Origin: Aricia agestis
Taxonomy: Eukaryota > Arthropoda > Insecta > Lepidoptera > Lycaenidae
Length of the DNA: 64,000 nt
Assembly (NCBI RefSeq): GCF_905147365.1
Contig: NC_056415.1
Location: 11,922,001 to 11,986,000, forward strand
Direction of reading: 5' to 3'
Position 1 is the first letter of the stretch. The number at the start of each line of letters is the position of its first letter. This document shows, piece by piece, positions 35,301 to 48,587 of the stretch. The notes under the pieces were generated by a model. That model saw only the letters and a list, made by a program, of their open reading frames with translations. It made no database searches and was not told the origin of the DNA. Position numbers and translations under genes: made by a program.

Positions 35301-36319
35301 ATAAAGACAAGCATACTCTTTATATAATTTCTATAATATGATGTCCTTATGAAACGACTATACAGAAAAATACTATACGCGCCCGTAACTAACATTAGGT
35401 AATGACTGCTAAGGTAACTATAAAAACAGTTCAGTCTGGTTGTATTATTGCCTATCATAATGTAAGTAGGTACATAGAATTGTAATTTAAAAATATATCG
35501 CTTCGTTGTTAACTATATTTAATTTTATAATATAACCACCTTTTATTAATCATTATAATGTCCGTGAGTGTTTGCGTAACGAGGCCAAATAAAAATCGAC
35601 TTAAGGCCGTTAAAATATCGTTAACAAAACACCAAAAGTTAACAAATTATGTAGCTGTATTATGATCCGGTATAAAAATGTTGTCGGTCGCGACAAGCGA
35701 TTTCTAGTCGCAGTCGCTTTCGCCTATCCGCAGTAAACATTTGACAATTTGAACTCAAATACATGGAACTAAAAAAAAAATAACCCTAACGAACAATTTA
35801 ATTAACAATAATTCCACTGACATCCAGTTAGTCATTTCCGTCTACCGATTTAAATATTTGGGCGTTTAGCTTTCTTGCAAAATAATTTGTTTATCATAAA
35901 AAATAGTTATACGTTAACTTCTAGCTAGATAAATCTACATTTCACACAATTACTTTAAATATTTAACTGTTTTTTCAGTCATTTCACTTCACTGTGTTTT
36001 AGGTCACACTAGGCGTCCCTTATAATCCTCCTCGATTTCCTGAGCGAACGATTCTGTTCCTTAATTATATTGTAGCGGGAAGCTCATTTTTCTATAAACT
36101 AAAGCTTGCTTACTTATTTCATGTAATAATCATAGACAAACGACGCTAGTCGTATTGAATACAGTTTGGCTTGAATAGTTTTTTATTTCCCTATCTAGCA
36201 CCGTTTAAATGTATTTTTATGTCACTATCAGGTTTTAGTGCACTTGTGGGTGCTATACTTATATGATTAAAGAGTATATTTAGTAGTTTAAATCATTAAT
36301 TTTCTACGGTTCAAAATAA

Positions 36320-36416
36320 AATAGCTTTTTCTGTTTACTTATATCTAAGTAAACAGAAAAAGCTATTAAGCTTAAGAGAAGGACGTAATATATTTTTATT
36401 ACGTCCTTCTCTTAAG
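36320..36416. repeat. two adjacent perfect hairpins
   Basis: First hairpin: 22-bp arms 36320-36341 and 36346-36367, loop TATC. Second: 20-bp arms 36371-36390 and 36397-36416, loop of six. A third partial AAGGACGTAAT follows. Confidence 0.95.
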
Positions 36417-36773
36417 AAGGACGTAATTAAAAGAAATGGAAGATACATTTTGGAGAGACATTGTTTAAATCTGGCTGACTTTCGGAAGAAGGTTTTGGTG
36501 TCCAAGCCAAACTGTAGACAATCCGTCAGCATTCGCGCCAGTCCAGAAGTAGCTTTAACCGTAGAGTTGCTATTCTCTGCCATCATTATATCGTTACTCC
36601 AGATATCCAAAACGTACGAGAAGTATTGCTATCTTCTACTGTAGGTTTCATTCTGACCTCATATTATTATAGCATCTCATACTTTCGGTTTTTCGACATG
36701 ATTTGATCATTAATTATTGTATGAACTTTTTATTTAATGTCGAGTTCGCTTTTATGTCACTCTTTGAATTCTC

Positions 36774-36779
36774 TTTATT
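36774..36779 (-). terminator. candidate poly(A) signal of POPDC
   Basis: AATAAA on the minus strand about 210 bases after the stop codon; another is at 36729-36734. Confidence 0.45.
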
Positions 36780-36989
36780 TTCTCTGTCACTGTACTTCTC
36801 GTAACATCTCTTTCTTTTTAATACTCTTTTCAATTTTCGACAGACTCAACTCTACGGCTTCTACTTTAGTTACCAGTTCTGTTCTGCTCTAGCAACATTA
36901 GGGACCGGCTCTCAAAACTCAGTGGTGTTCGTTCGCTCGTGTGATGGTCAGGTGTGCGCGAGCGGCTCGTCGGGCCGCACGAGTGGTCG

Positions 36990-39900
36990 TCACACGCCGA
37001 GGCCCTGCGGCCCCTGCAACCCTTGCGGTCCCTCTGCGCCCGGCTCCGCAAACTTCACCTCCCTTCCTCGTCTGAAGGAGGTGGACCGTCGTGGCGGACT
37101 CCGCCTGCGCGCGGGCGGCTGCAAACTGGTTGATGACGCTTGAGGAACGAGTTTTGGCGCCGCGCGACCCCCGAACGGTGACGAGCGCAGGAACTGCCTC
37201 GCTACCATCGGCTGCCAGTAGGAGTTTGCTGGAATTTTACGACGAGATTGTTAGGTTATCTTACCTACTAACACACTAAAGTTTTATTGTGTCTAAAATA
37301 GCAAAAAAGCGGTGCAATAAAATCACAAACAATGTTTGCACCACCAGATCGATTTGATCGAGTTGTTGCTCAGAACTTGCGATGTAATATTATTATTGCA
37401 AATATTCATATGTATTGAAATACAATGCATTTTTAGAGTTGAGTTTTCCAACCATAGTTGAGTTTAAATAAAATCAACATGTGATTTTTTTGAGATGATT
37501 CAATGACTTTGTAAGCTTAGCTTTTCCTAAGTCTTTCTCTTACAGGTTCCAATATCTAACTTAAAATAATTCCCAAATTATACTATCTCACTCACATTTG
37601 CCCGTCGTTCTTGTCCGCCACGCGAGGCTGCGCAGGCGGCCCCGCGCGCCCTCGTGCACGGCGTCGACGCTGGCTGAGCGCGTGAGGTGGGGCGGCGGCC
37701 CCTCGCCCTCCGCCCCCGCGCCCGCACTCAGCCCCTCGCTGACTGAGTACAGCTTGTGCGTTATGTCCTTACCTGGAAGTTACACCAAAAATGTGTTAAT
37801 AATACAAATATCATTATGTATCAAATAATATTATAATCCAAAAATAACGCACAACAATAAAGAAGTTATTTTGATTGTCAGACATTTCGTATCCAAACCC
37901 CACTCATGTCAATTTCATCATCATCGAAGTACAAAAAGTAGTAGTAACTAGTAAGTAGTAGTTCTACCTATGAGGCAGTCGAGCACGACTTTGACGGCGG
38001 GCCGGTGCCGCAGTACGCGCTCGAGGCGCATGCGCGGCCAGCACACGCACGTGCACACCTCCTCCGCCACCACTGTCACCTGCAACACCAGGATAGGTAC
38101 TCTTCAGTTAGGGTTGACGAAACTACATTTGCCACATTTTTTTTTATTTATTTATTTAACTCAGGCATCTTGGCCCATATTATAAATATCTTATAGACTA
38201 ACATACATACAATTATACTAAAAACTAACACTAAACACGTATTGTCTGCGACGTGAGGCGTGTTCGGAAGTCGTCCTCGGAACCTCCTGTAGACGACTCC
38301 AATCGGCCAGAACTCCTCCTCCTACTACAACTACTAAGTCTGACCCCATATTGGGCGTGCCGCAGCGCAAGCTCACTGCATATGCAGTTCTTTATTTTAT
38401 AATTATTATAGTGGCTTGGCAATGAGCCCTAGAGAAATAATCAGCGACTGATTGGATTTATTAGGTACTATCGTCCACATGCGTCGTTATATACTAATTA
38501 ACAAAAAATTTAAACCGACTTCCGAAGTAAACACAATAATAATATCCTTATAATATGAACTAAAAAGTATTAAATAATTTTTCCTATCTAATAGTGCCTT
38601 TTTCCGTATTCGCATATTAACGCGTCACGCACGCGGCGTTCTCTCGCTCACACGCCCCAGGGCCTGTAGACGAGTGGCAAAGCGCTAACGCTAACGCTAG
38701 CGCTACAAAATGTATGCGATTTGACATTAGTCATCGCTTCGCTAGCGAATACTAATGTCAAATCCATACATTTTGTAGCGCTAGCGTTAACGTTAGCGTA
38801 AGCGTTTTGCCACTTGTCTACGGGGGCAGGAACGCGCACGCCTAATGTGGGGGATACCTAGGGCTGCGCTACACCGGAATAGCAGCGGCGAGGCGAGCAC
38901 TTTCAGTGTCATGATATGATTTTAAACTTTATCTTCATTATTGTATTTACATAGTATATTACAATAATGAAGATAAAGTTTAAAATCATATGACACTAAA
39001 AGTGCTCGCCTCGCCTCTGCCATTCCGGTGTAGTGTGGTCCTTAAGGACAGATACGACTCACTCGACCAGTGTCTTCAAAAACTGTCAGTAGGAATTTTC
39101 CGACAATTTCCTACTTTTCCAAAAAACCCTCATAATGGTGAAGGGAAAGTTAATAAAAGGGAACTGTTGATACATACGCGATAATTGGCTTATATTAATA
39201 AGGGAAACTTTAAAAAAGACGAAGTTCAAAATTTGAAAATATTACTTAATAAGTTGGGACTTGGGAGATCGTTTTTGAGAAGTCTATTTTTTTAGTCCCC
39301 GAGCCGAGAATCTAGCCATTTATATAAATACTTGTCTAACATAACGTTTCCGATAAACATAGCACAAATTATTATCAGCATCACTTAAAAACTAGAATAG
39401 TTTGAATTGTGACAGTTTACTTAACAATATCACCTTCCTCAAGTTCTTCTATACAAACTTTAACAACTACCGATATTTTTATTAACAACCAAAACAAGAA
39501 AGTTGTATTCGAAGAAACAAAGCAGGAACTAAGTAGTTAGTACAATGTGCAGCCGTTTTGGCGCACTGAACACTCAAGTCAGTACAAAATTTCGTGTTCT
39601 AAGCCATTGAAGTGGCGAACTTTGGTATCATGTTCATATGACTTGTAGTTCACACGACTCGTAATAAAACTACTGTAAGTATAACATTTTATTAAAGTTT
39701 TGTTAAGACTGATAGAAATATTTCTAGAAAATATCAAGAGTTTTTAATGCTCAAAAATTGTCCTTTTATGCCTAAACAGGAAACATAAAAATACAGTAGA
39801 CGGCAACGCGACGAGCCGAGACGAGGCACGGCGCGGCATAAATTTGTATAGATTTGACAGATTTCAATTGCGCGAGGCGACATGCCAATCTGTCAATTCA

Positions 39901-42900
39901 GTACAAATTAAGGGTCAATTCAGACCGCGACGAGGCGAGGCGAGGTGCGGCGCGGCATATTTGTATGGATTTGACAGATTTCAATTGTGTGAGACGTCTT
40001 GTAAATCTATTAAATCCATATATAATATCTTTGGACGCTTCACACCACGTCAGTCTGGCCCCGTGCTAAGTACCTAAAGGACTTGTGTTACAGGTACCAG
40101 ACAACGAAAATATATTTAATACTTTTATACTATACATATATTTAAGATTTTATTATATCATACACATATTTAATACACATCCAGACCCGGGAACATTGAA
40201 AACTTTTTGTTCCGTCGGCGGGATTCGAACCCGCGACCCCCGGCTTGAGCTACCGACGTGCTCACCACTGAGCCACAGAGGTCGTCATATAAATTTAAAA
40301 ATGCATCTACGCGTCGCGTTGCGGTCTGAATCAACCCTTAGGGTCATAGGGCGCGGCGTGGCACAAAGTATGGATTTGACATATTTCAATTGCGAGAGAC
40401 GTCTTGCGAATCTGTCAAATCTATATTTTAGAAATGCATCTACGCGTCGCGTTGCGGTCTGAATCAACCCTTAGATTTATTATATTTATGGTAATAAAAA
40501 CTAAAATTTAGTTTGTTATTATTTTTAGCAATATTCCGCGAAAACAACTTTTCGCGGAATATTGCTAAAAATAATAACAAACTAAATTTAAACTATGGAT
40601 TTCCGCAAAGTAACGCCTGACTCCATTAACTATTTAAAAACTAAAATATAAGCCCAAGCGCTCCAAGATCATACATAGAAAGATGTATCGCACTAGTTAC
40701 TAGTAAATTGACTAGATTCTTCTAAGACACAATATAATTTAGAAGCGCAAAATGCTTCGTACCAAGCAGATTATAATTTAATAAGAAAACATACAACATT
40801 AATAATGTAGCCGGAGCTGAACATAGCGACATTATAAGCATGCGTGCTTTTTAACTGATTTCATTTGAACACGTGTTTAGGACATTATTAAATTATATCA
40901 CTCTAGTTATACCACAGGGTACAACCGCACCGAAAATTGCAACGGTTGGAAACCCGTTTTTATTATTCGTTGGAAAAACCAGATAATTACTGTAAGTTAT
41001 ATAAAAACATCACAATATTAAATTTAAGCAATATTAATTTTGTGAATTGTGGGTGTAACATGTTGGAAAGTTAGCATGTAATATATTTTCGTCATTAAAA
41101 CAAGAGACGTATACCTAGAGATAATATTTATACGGTCTTACTACAAAAGATTTAAAGACCTGTTGTTCAACAGTCAGTCAACAGAACATCAACTGTTCAG
41201 TTGATTAGAGAGAAATTCAGTACAAATTGGTCTCAAAACAACTATACAACAGATGTTTAGTTTTTTTGTGGTAAGACCGATAATGTTTATTTCATAATCG
41301 AATAATCACAGAACGTATTATGCATATAAATTAATACATAATATTAAACGGTGGTTAGCCGAACTAAGTTAGCGATTTACATAGCAAAAGCTTTTAGCTA
41401 GAGCCATTTCGCCATTTAGTAATTATTTCGCTACAGGTGTCGGGCGGCGCTCGCAAGACTGAGGGCTGTACTTACATCTAATGGGCCTTCCCGCAACCTA
41501 CTTGAGGCCAGCTTCCTATACTATGCGAGATGAAACAAAACTTTAAACGCAGCTGCTAAAGTCGGTTTTTAAATGGACGTTACGTATACCATTTAGACAC
41601 TGGTGATGTTCCTTAAAAGTTTGTCCGTATCACGCGTAAAGTTGCAAAAGTGAAAGACTTGTCTTTGTATCCACATGCCGTTTCATTATTCGCGTATCTG
41701 ATCTTTTTCCGGTAAAAAACTGTACGAAAACTTGTCCTCGTGGAAAACCCTAAAATATGCATTTGGAACGTACGAGACTCGAGTACTTGTACTTGAGTGA
41801 ATTACGTCATCAATGGGCTGGGCTTAGATCGTTTGCGAATTTCAACTTTATCATCCTGTTCCAACGATCGTTTTTCGCCTGGCAGAGTTCAGTGGGTGAG
41901 GTATTACCTGAAAGACGTCGTCGGACTGCTCCCTGTTGGCTTCCCACTCGGGCGAGTCCACGAACTGGTACGGCTGTATGTAGTGAAGGTGTGTCTCGTC
42001 ACAACTCACTCGCATTCTAAAAAACGATATTTAAATTAGGAAAACTGATTTTATAATATAAGTAAGCTGATAATGATGACGCTAAGAACTCTCTTACATT
42101 ACAAAAAACTGTATTTTAAAAAGATAAAACCGATTTCAAAATTGTACGTAGTTGAGATTTAAAACTCCCTATCTCCAAAACTACTGAACTGATTTTGATG
42201 AAACTTGCACTATTCCCTAAATTGACAATATATAGTACAACAAAAAAAGAATAACTGAAATCGGAATTCCAGAGATATGCGAATACAAACATAAAAACAT
42301 ACATACATACATACGTCATACATTATTTCAAACACATTCGTTCAAACGCTGATATAGACTAATATATTATACGAAATTGGGCGGTTATGGAAATATTACA
42401 TACATACGCGTCGAATTGATAACCTCTTTTTTTGAAGTAATGAAAATCGCTTCATTTAGCGTGTTTTCATACATCTTTATAATGAAATCTCGGTAATAGT
42501 CAGTAGTGAAAAAATAGTTATTACTACATACATGTGTGAAATATAATATTTCTAACACATTTACCATGTTTGGTAGATTCTCAGTAGCTATCTGCATTAA
42601 CTACCAAGTCGTGAAGTTAAAAGCGAGGTTTACTGACAGTACATACGCTACATAGACTGCTCACGCTAGCATTATCGGGACATATGGCGTAGCTTAGAAT
42701 GGAGTTTGACCGAGGCCTGTGGGCGTAGAAAATTGCGCGCCTATTAAAACGAACATGCAGCGAAATACCTCGCTTTTCGTTAACGTTGCATAAATTACCC
42801 TTTTTGCATTCAATGATGTCATAATTCAAAAGGTTTTTCAGCTTTGCACTTCGCATATTACGGTGAATACGACAACAAAATATTACAGCAATTGCTTTGT

Positions 42901-45900
42901 CATTTCGTTGATGCGTTTTTTAGCTGACCTCAAAACGATTGCCTAAATATTGTCCGTTTTTAAATAAAATTAACTTTCCTGATGAATGTTACAACAAAAA
43001 AAAGTAATTTAAAAACCACCACCCTTACAAAATTCTAGCTAGGAAGTGTCAGAAAAAGATATTATTGAACTAATGCTGAAAGTTCAATTCAAGTGATTAT
43101 AATTACCTTTTTTTAACAACACTCTCGTTTCACCCGTTTTGAATCTGAGATGCCATAGAGAGATAATAACTAATAAGTAATAAATAATAATAATATCTAT
43201 GGACGCTTCACACCACGTCGGTCTGGCCCCGTGCTAAGTACCTGAAGGACTTGTGTTACGGGTACTGGACAACTTTTATACTATAAATATATTTAAGATT
43301 TTTATTATATGATACACATATTTAATACACATCCATGACCCAGGAACTTTGAAAACTTTTTGTTCCCTCTGCGAGATTCCAACCTACCAAGCTACCAACA
43401 TCCCACCAATTACTGAGCCACAGAGGTCTAGATACAAACAGACACGTCAAACTAACACTCTTTTTTTTCATCGGGAGTAGTAAGTAATAATAAAAAAAAT
43501 ATTAATTCATTTTATGTTCCCATAAATCTTTGGTACACATAAAAGAAAGAATTGTACTTTACAGTTGCGAAGGTTTTGTTAAGCGAATGTATTTTATCCG
43601 GGGGAGAATGTACGAGTGCTCGTGTAATAATGTCCCATTCCCTAAAGGTATACAAGGGAATTGTAACGGTCACAGAGCACGCTACGTTCGCAGTGTTTAG
43701 CCGGGCCCAAAACAGTACCAGAGCTATAAAAACTCTGTTAAAATAAAACGGACAAAAAGTGTAGTCGAGTACGCTTTTCGCAAATTTAGCTACGATCGAT
43801 AGGGGCAAGCGTATACAAAAATGTATAGGGGTTTATTGATATTTTGCGTTTTCTATACATATTGCATTTTGAGGGTTCTAACCAACTATAGGCACCTGTG
43901 AGTCAACAATAAGCCGTCAATTATACCGTGGCAAATATAGCTAGGGAAGGTTTCTTTATATACGATTATAAATGTACAGTTTGAGGCTCTCTTGAAGTGT
44001 TAAATAATACAGATAAAGAGGTAGAGTTATCATTTATCAATGATATAGCCTACTCTTAAAAAGCGACATCTAACAAAACACAGGGTGTAATAAAACTAAG
44101 TGATAATACTAAGGAAGGTGTCACCAAATGGCGGACCGCGGTCCGCATCCGGACCTCGGGACCGAAGCATGTTCTTCGTTTAAAATTAATTTCAGTCTCG
44201 ACTGATGAATTTGTAGCAACAAAAATTTACACTTTTCTCATTGATACAAATAAACACATTTGCAATTTCCGTAATTACAAAGGTGTTTTTTTAATGTGTG
44301 GACCGCGAAGGTTATTTTAATTCTTAAAACGGACCCCGAGCGAAACTAATTGGTGACCCCTGCTTTAGGGGGTGTATGGGTCCCCTAGACAGAGTTCGCC
44401 GTGAAATAAACAGCGCTGAAAGAGTAATTTTTTACCTTTGTATGGAAAAATTCATGACGCGATTCATGCTTACTTATACTAGGTGTAACTAACAAAATGA
44501 TAATACTTTAGGGTGTGTATGTGTTCCTTATATTATAGAGTTCGCTGTGAAATTAGGTAGCAGTTGTTATTTGTATGGGCAAGCGCCCGCGTGTCATGGA
44601 ATTTTTTATACAAAGATGGAAAAGTAAGTTACTCTTTTAGCGCTGCAAGTTCACAGCGAACTCTATATAGGGCGACCCATAAACACCCTAAAGTATTATC
44701 ACTTAGTTTTGTTATACCCTGTATAAATCACAAAAAAATACTCTTTCAGCACTGCTACTTTTACAGTGAACTCTATAATATAAGGGACACGTACACATCC
44801 TAAAGTATTATCACTTAGTCTTGTTACACCCTGTGTACGATCAAATATTTACGTTTGAGTTTCTCGGTAGTTTTAATTACAGGCAAGGAACAGGGTAACC
44901 TAGTTTGGGCTCCTGTCTCCCACACTGCAAGTCTAAAATGTTTGTCATATTTTTGTATTCTGTTTTCATTTATTCTGTGTACTTGGTGTGGGAGAAATAA
45001 ACTTATTTTTTTTATTACACAGATATAGATAGTAATGAGTAGGCTAGGCTTATCCCAGTAGGTATTTAAAGAGCGACATCAAATACTTACTTTCCCTTCA
45101 ACAATATCGACAGTCTCTCGTCAGCCGGCGTGACCTCCTCCACCGCGTAGGCCTCCCCCGGCTCCAGCCGCACTAACCGCGCCTCCCGCGTCAGCTCCTG
45201 GAAGTGCTTCTTGCTCACTTTCAACGGCTTGAACAACTTGAGGTAGAGGTCCGTCAGTTCTAGTGAGAGCGCCGGCGGGAGAAACCTGACAAAACATCAG
45301 TGGTGTCAAATACAAGTAAAGACGTGAGTGAAAGAACCAAGTAAAAGCACGGAATATAATATGTTAGTAGTACCAAGTAAAAGTAACCAAGTAAGTGGTT
45401 AAAAAAATTGAGGCATTAGGATCGGAAAAATTATTTGAAATATGAAAATTGTGGAATGTATGTGTAGCCAAATGAAGTACGAGTAGAAAACCGCCTAGGT
45501 GATGAAGTTGAAAAGTTACAGGTTTGTTCAAATTATAAGGGAAAATTAGTAATGGTTCGTATGTTGTAAAATGTTAGTTATTGTGTTCTTCCACTTCCGA
45601 ATACAATAATGTATTGCGAAAAAGTTATAGTTTTGTTGAAATTTGAATAATGATGTTACATTATTAAAATGTACAGTAATCGAATTAAAATTAAGTCAGC
45701 TTATCTAACGTATCCAATGTTTATAATGTTACAGTGCTGATAATGGTGGAATCAAGTAATGCTGGCACCTGCTATTGTAATCAATGTAAAGTCTTAATAT
45801 ACTCGTAGTCATAAGTCATTGTGCTACATAAGGTTGCCTTTATAAGTTACTGACTAAATAGTACATGACGTATACAATATTTAAACGAAATATATCTTAG

Positions 45901-46957
45901 AGAGTATTCGAAGTGGACATCATTAATTATATTGGTGTTAATTATTACCTCGCTAATTATTATCGACGATTCATTATGGCGGCCAATAAATTAGACTTCG
46001 TCGAATAGATATCTAAATTATCGACTGACAAATTAATGATACTGGTGAAAACTAACTAATTAGTACACTCGTATATTATGATTTATGACTCATATTATTA
46101 TATACAGTTTGGTAAAATCAATTACGTACAATTTGATTATGATTTATGCAGTTCTTGTGTTATATATAACTATACTTAAATAATCTAAATATGATTAATC
46201 TAATTATACTCTGTTAAAGCGACACATAATAGAACTCACTCCGTTTTTTATCGCTTCAAAAGCTTGGACCTGCGGAGTTACAATTATTCTCATTCGACTT
46301 AGATTTGGAAACTTGCTGCGTTAGGCTTTAAAATGTTTTAAAGGGCCAATAGAATCGCATTATTTGTCGATGGATACGTAGCCCAATTATTAGCCAACAG
46401 GGGGCATACGTTTATATAGCCGGTTTTCCTTTGTCAAATTGTAGTCGAATTATTTTTTTTGTATATAGAATCTGTGTCTAATTTCGAATCATGAAGGGTA
46501 TAAGGCAAACCTTCAAAAAGAGAGCGTATTACATCTTAAAAGGCCGGCAATGGAATGAACCTGCAGCTAGCACTTCTAATTAAATATTGCGAGTATAATA
46601 ATATCTATGGACGCTTCACTTTTTTTTATTAGCCTATAGTGTCCCACTCCTGGGCAAAAGCCTCCCCCAGGATGTTCCACTGTTCTCGCTCCTGCGCCAC
46701 TCCAGCTTTAAAAAATATATTAGCCCTCATACACTGTACACACCTTATAATCAGGAACACCGTATGTATAGAATTAACCATCACGAGCGCCAGGCTCCAG
46801 GCGAGCACGTCAGGCGCGCACACGTCGGCGCCCGCCCACATGGCCATAAGCACCGCGCCCGCCGCCGCCAGCGCCCGCAGCACTAATATGCTCTGCTTGA
46901 AGCTCTTCGGCGCGAGGAACGCGATCGCGAAGCAGAGGTTGGCTGCCTGAAATAGAG

Positions 46958-46993
<36 letters not shown>

Positions 46994-48504
46994 TATCTTC
47001 TATCCTAGCTAGATTGATTTATCGGGGGCGATAAATCGATCTAGCTAGGAATCATTTTTATAAAATGACATTATATTCGTGTTTTATCGAATACCGAGCA
47101 AAGTTCGGTCAAATAGCTAGTTGTGATAAAAAATGAAGATTTTGAGTTTTGACATAAGCCCTATAGGCTACAAAGAGAATATAATCACTTTCATAAGTTT
47201 CAAACGTGGGAGAGCCATGCTTCGGCACGAATGGGCCGGCTCGACCGGAGAAATACCACGTTCTCACAGAAAACCGGCTTGAAACAGCGCTTGCGCTGTG
47301 TTTCGCCGAGTGAGTGAGTTTACCGGAGGCCCAATCCCCTACCCTATTCCCTTTTCTACCCTCCCCTATTACCCTATTCCCTCTTAAAAGGCCGGCAACG
47401 CACTTGTAGCTCTACTGATGCTGCGAGTGTCCATGGGCGACGGAAGTTGCTTTCCATCAGGTGACCCGTTTGCTCGTTTGCCCCCTTATTTCATAAAAAA
47501 AAAAAAAAACTTGATAGGCTATACATTATTCTGTCAAACTCTTCATTAAATTGAAGTTTAATCAACATTAAAATGTCTCTGATTGCGGCAGTCAGATACA
47601 TTATTATCTTATCGTGATGGGCGTAAACCGAGAGATATTTGCATGAATATACTCAATTTTCTTGAATGAAATTAAAAATGTGTTCATTCCAAATTGGTTA
47701 GAACGAACACTTTTATTATAGTCCACATTAACAATCTATATGATGCTTACAACCGGCTTGGGAACTAGCGCGGCAAGAAAAAACCGGCGTATGAAACTTG
47801 CTTCGTTAACAGCAAAGTTTTTGCGGCGTAGCCTGCTTTTCAAGCTGGTCAACAGACTTAGGTCTCTTAAGCTATTTAATTAGCACATTCCTTTAAACTT
47901 GCTGATTTTTACAACGACCGAGCATTGGCTTATTGTCCATTTATTATCCAGTTCTTATTCATTGCACAGCGATAACAGACCAATTTTATACGATCCCAGA
48001 AATACTCACCGCATCGCACTTTATTTAATCACTAAAATCACATGCATCTTAATGATAGTTTGTTAAATATCCGTTAGTAGTCATTACTCTTACGGTGCAA
48101 TTTCTCCAGTAAATCGAATCTGCGCAGTGATATCAGCAATTAGTAGGAAATAGTGTTCAATTTAAAGATCTCCCCGCATCCGATTTAACTTTTATAATAA
48201 TAATAATCTTTATTTAAAACTTTTTGCATCTGTTACAATGTGTAGTTATAATATGACCTAGGAGTACATTACAGTTGTATATGAACTTACGAAAACAATA
48301 AATAACAGACTTTACACGTATTGTATAACTTTGGCGCCTGCACTAGGCTGAGCCTGTCCTGCAGATCACCAATATATTTTCCTTCTTTTAGACATATAGT
48401 TTAGTTAAGATCTAAATTAAAAAAAAAGGTATAATATTTGAAAAACAAATAAAAGAGCCTCTGGCTACTCATTAAAGATTTTAAATTTTAAGTGCGCGCT
48501 GTGT

Positions 48505-48587
<83 letters not shown>

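Larger units (their letters stand above)
29335..36989. other. intergenic region between DBT and POPDC
   Basis: Divided between MITEs (listed), the 615-bp TIR element, two tandem hairpins at 36320-36416 and unassigned AT-rich DNA. Minus-strand ORFs at 30411-30815 (134 aa) and 32706-32918 (70 aa) are hydrophobic but not assignable. From about 36,770 to 36,989 lies the probable POPDC 3' UTR. Confidence 0.5.

Noticed and set aside
40201..40287. possible tRNA gene (A and B boxes)
   Set aside because: The boxes are followed by a SINE body and AT tail, a decayed second copy exists at 43190-43445, and a proper acceptor stem is not seen.
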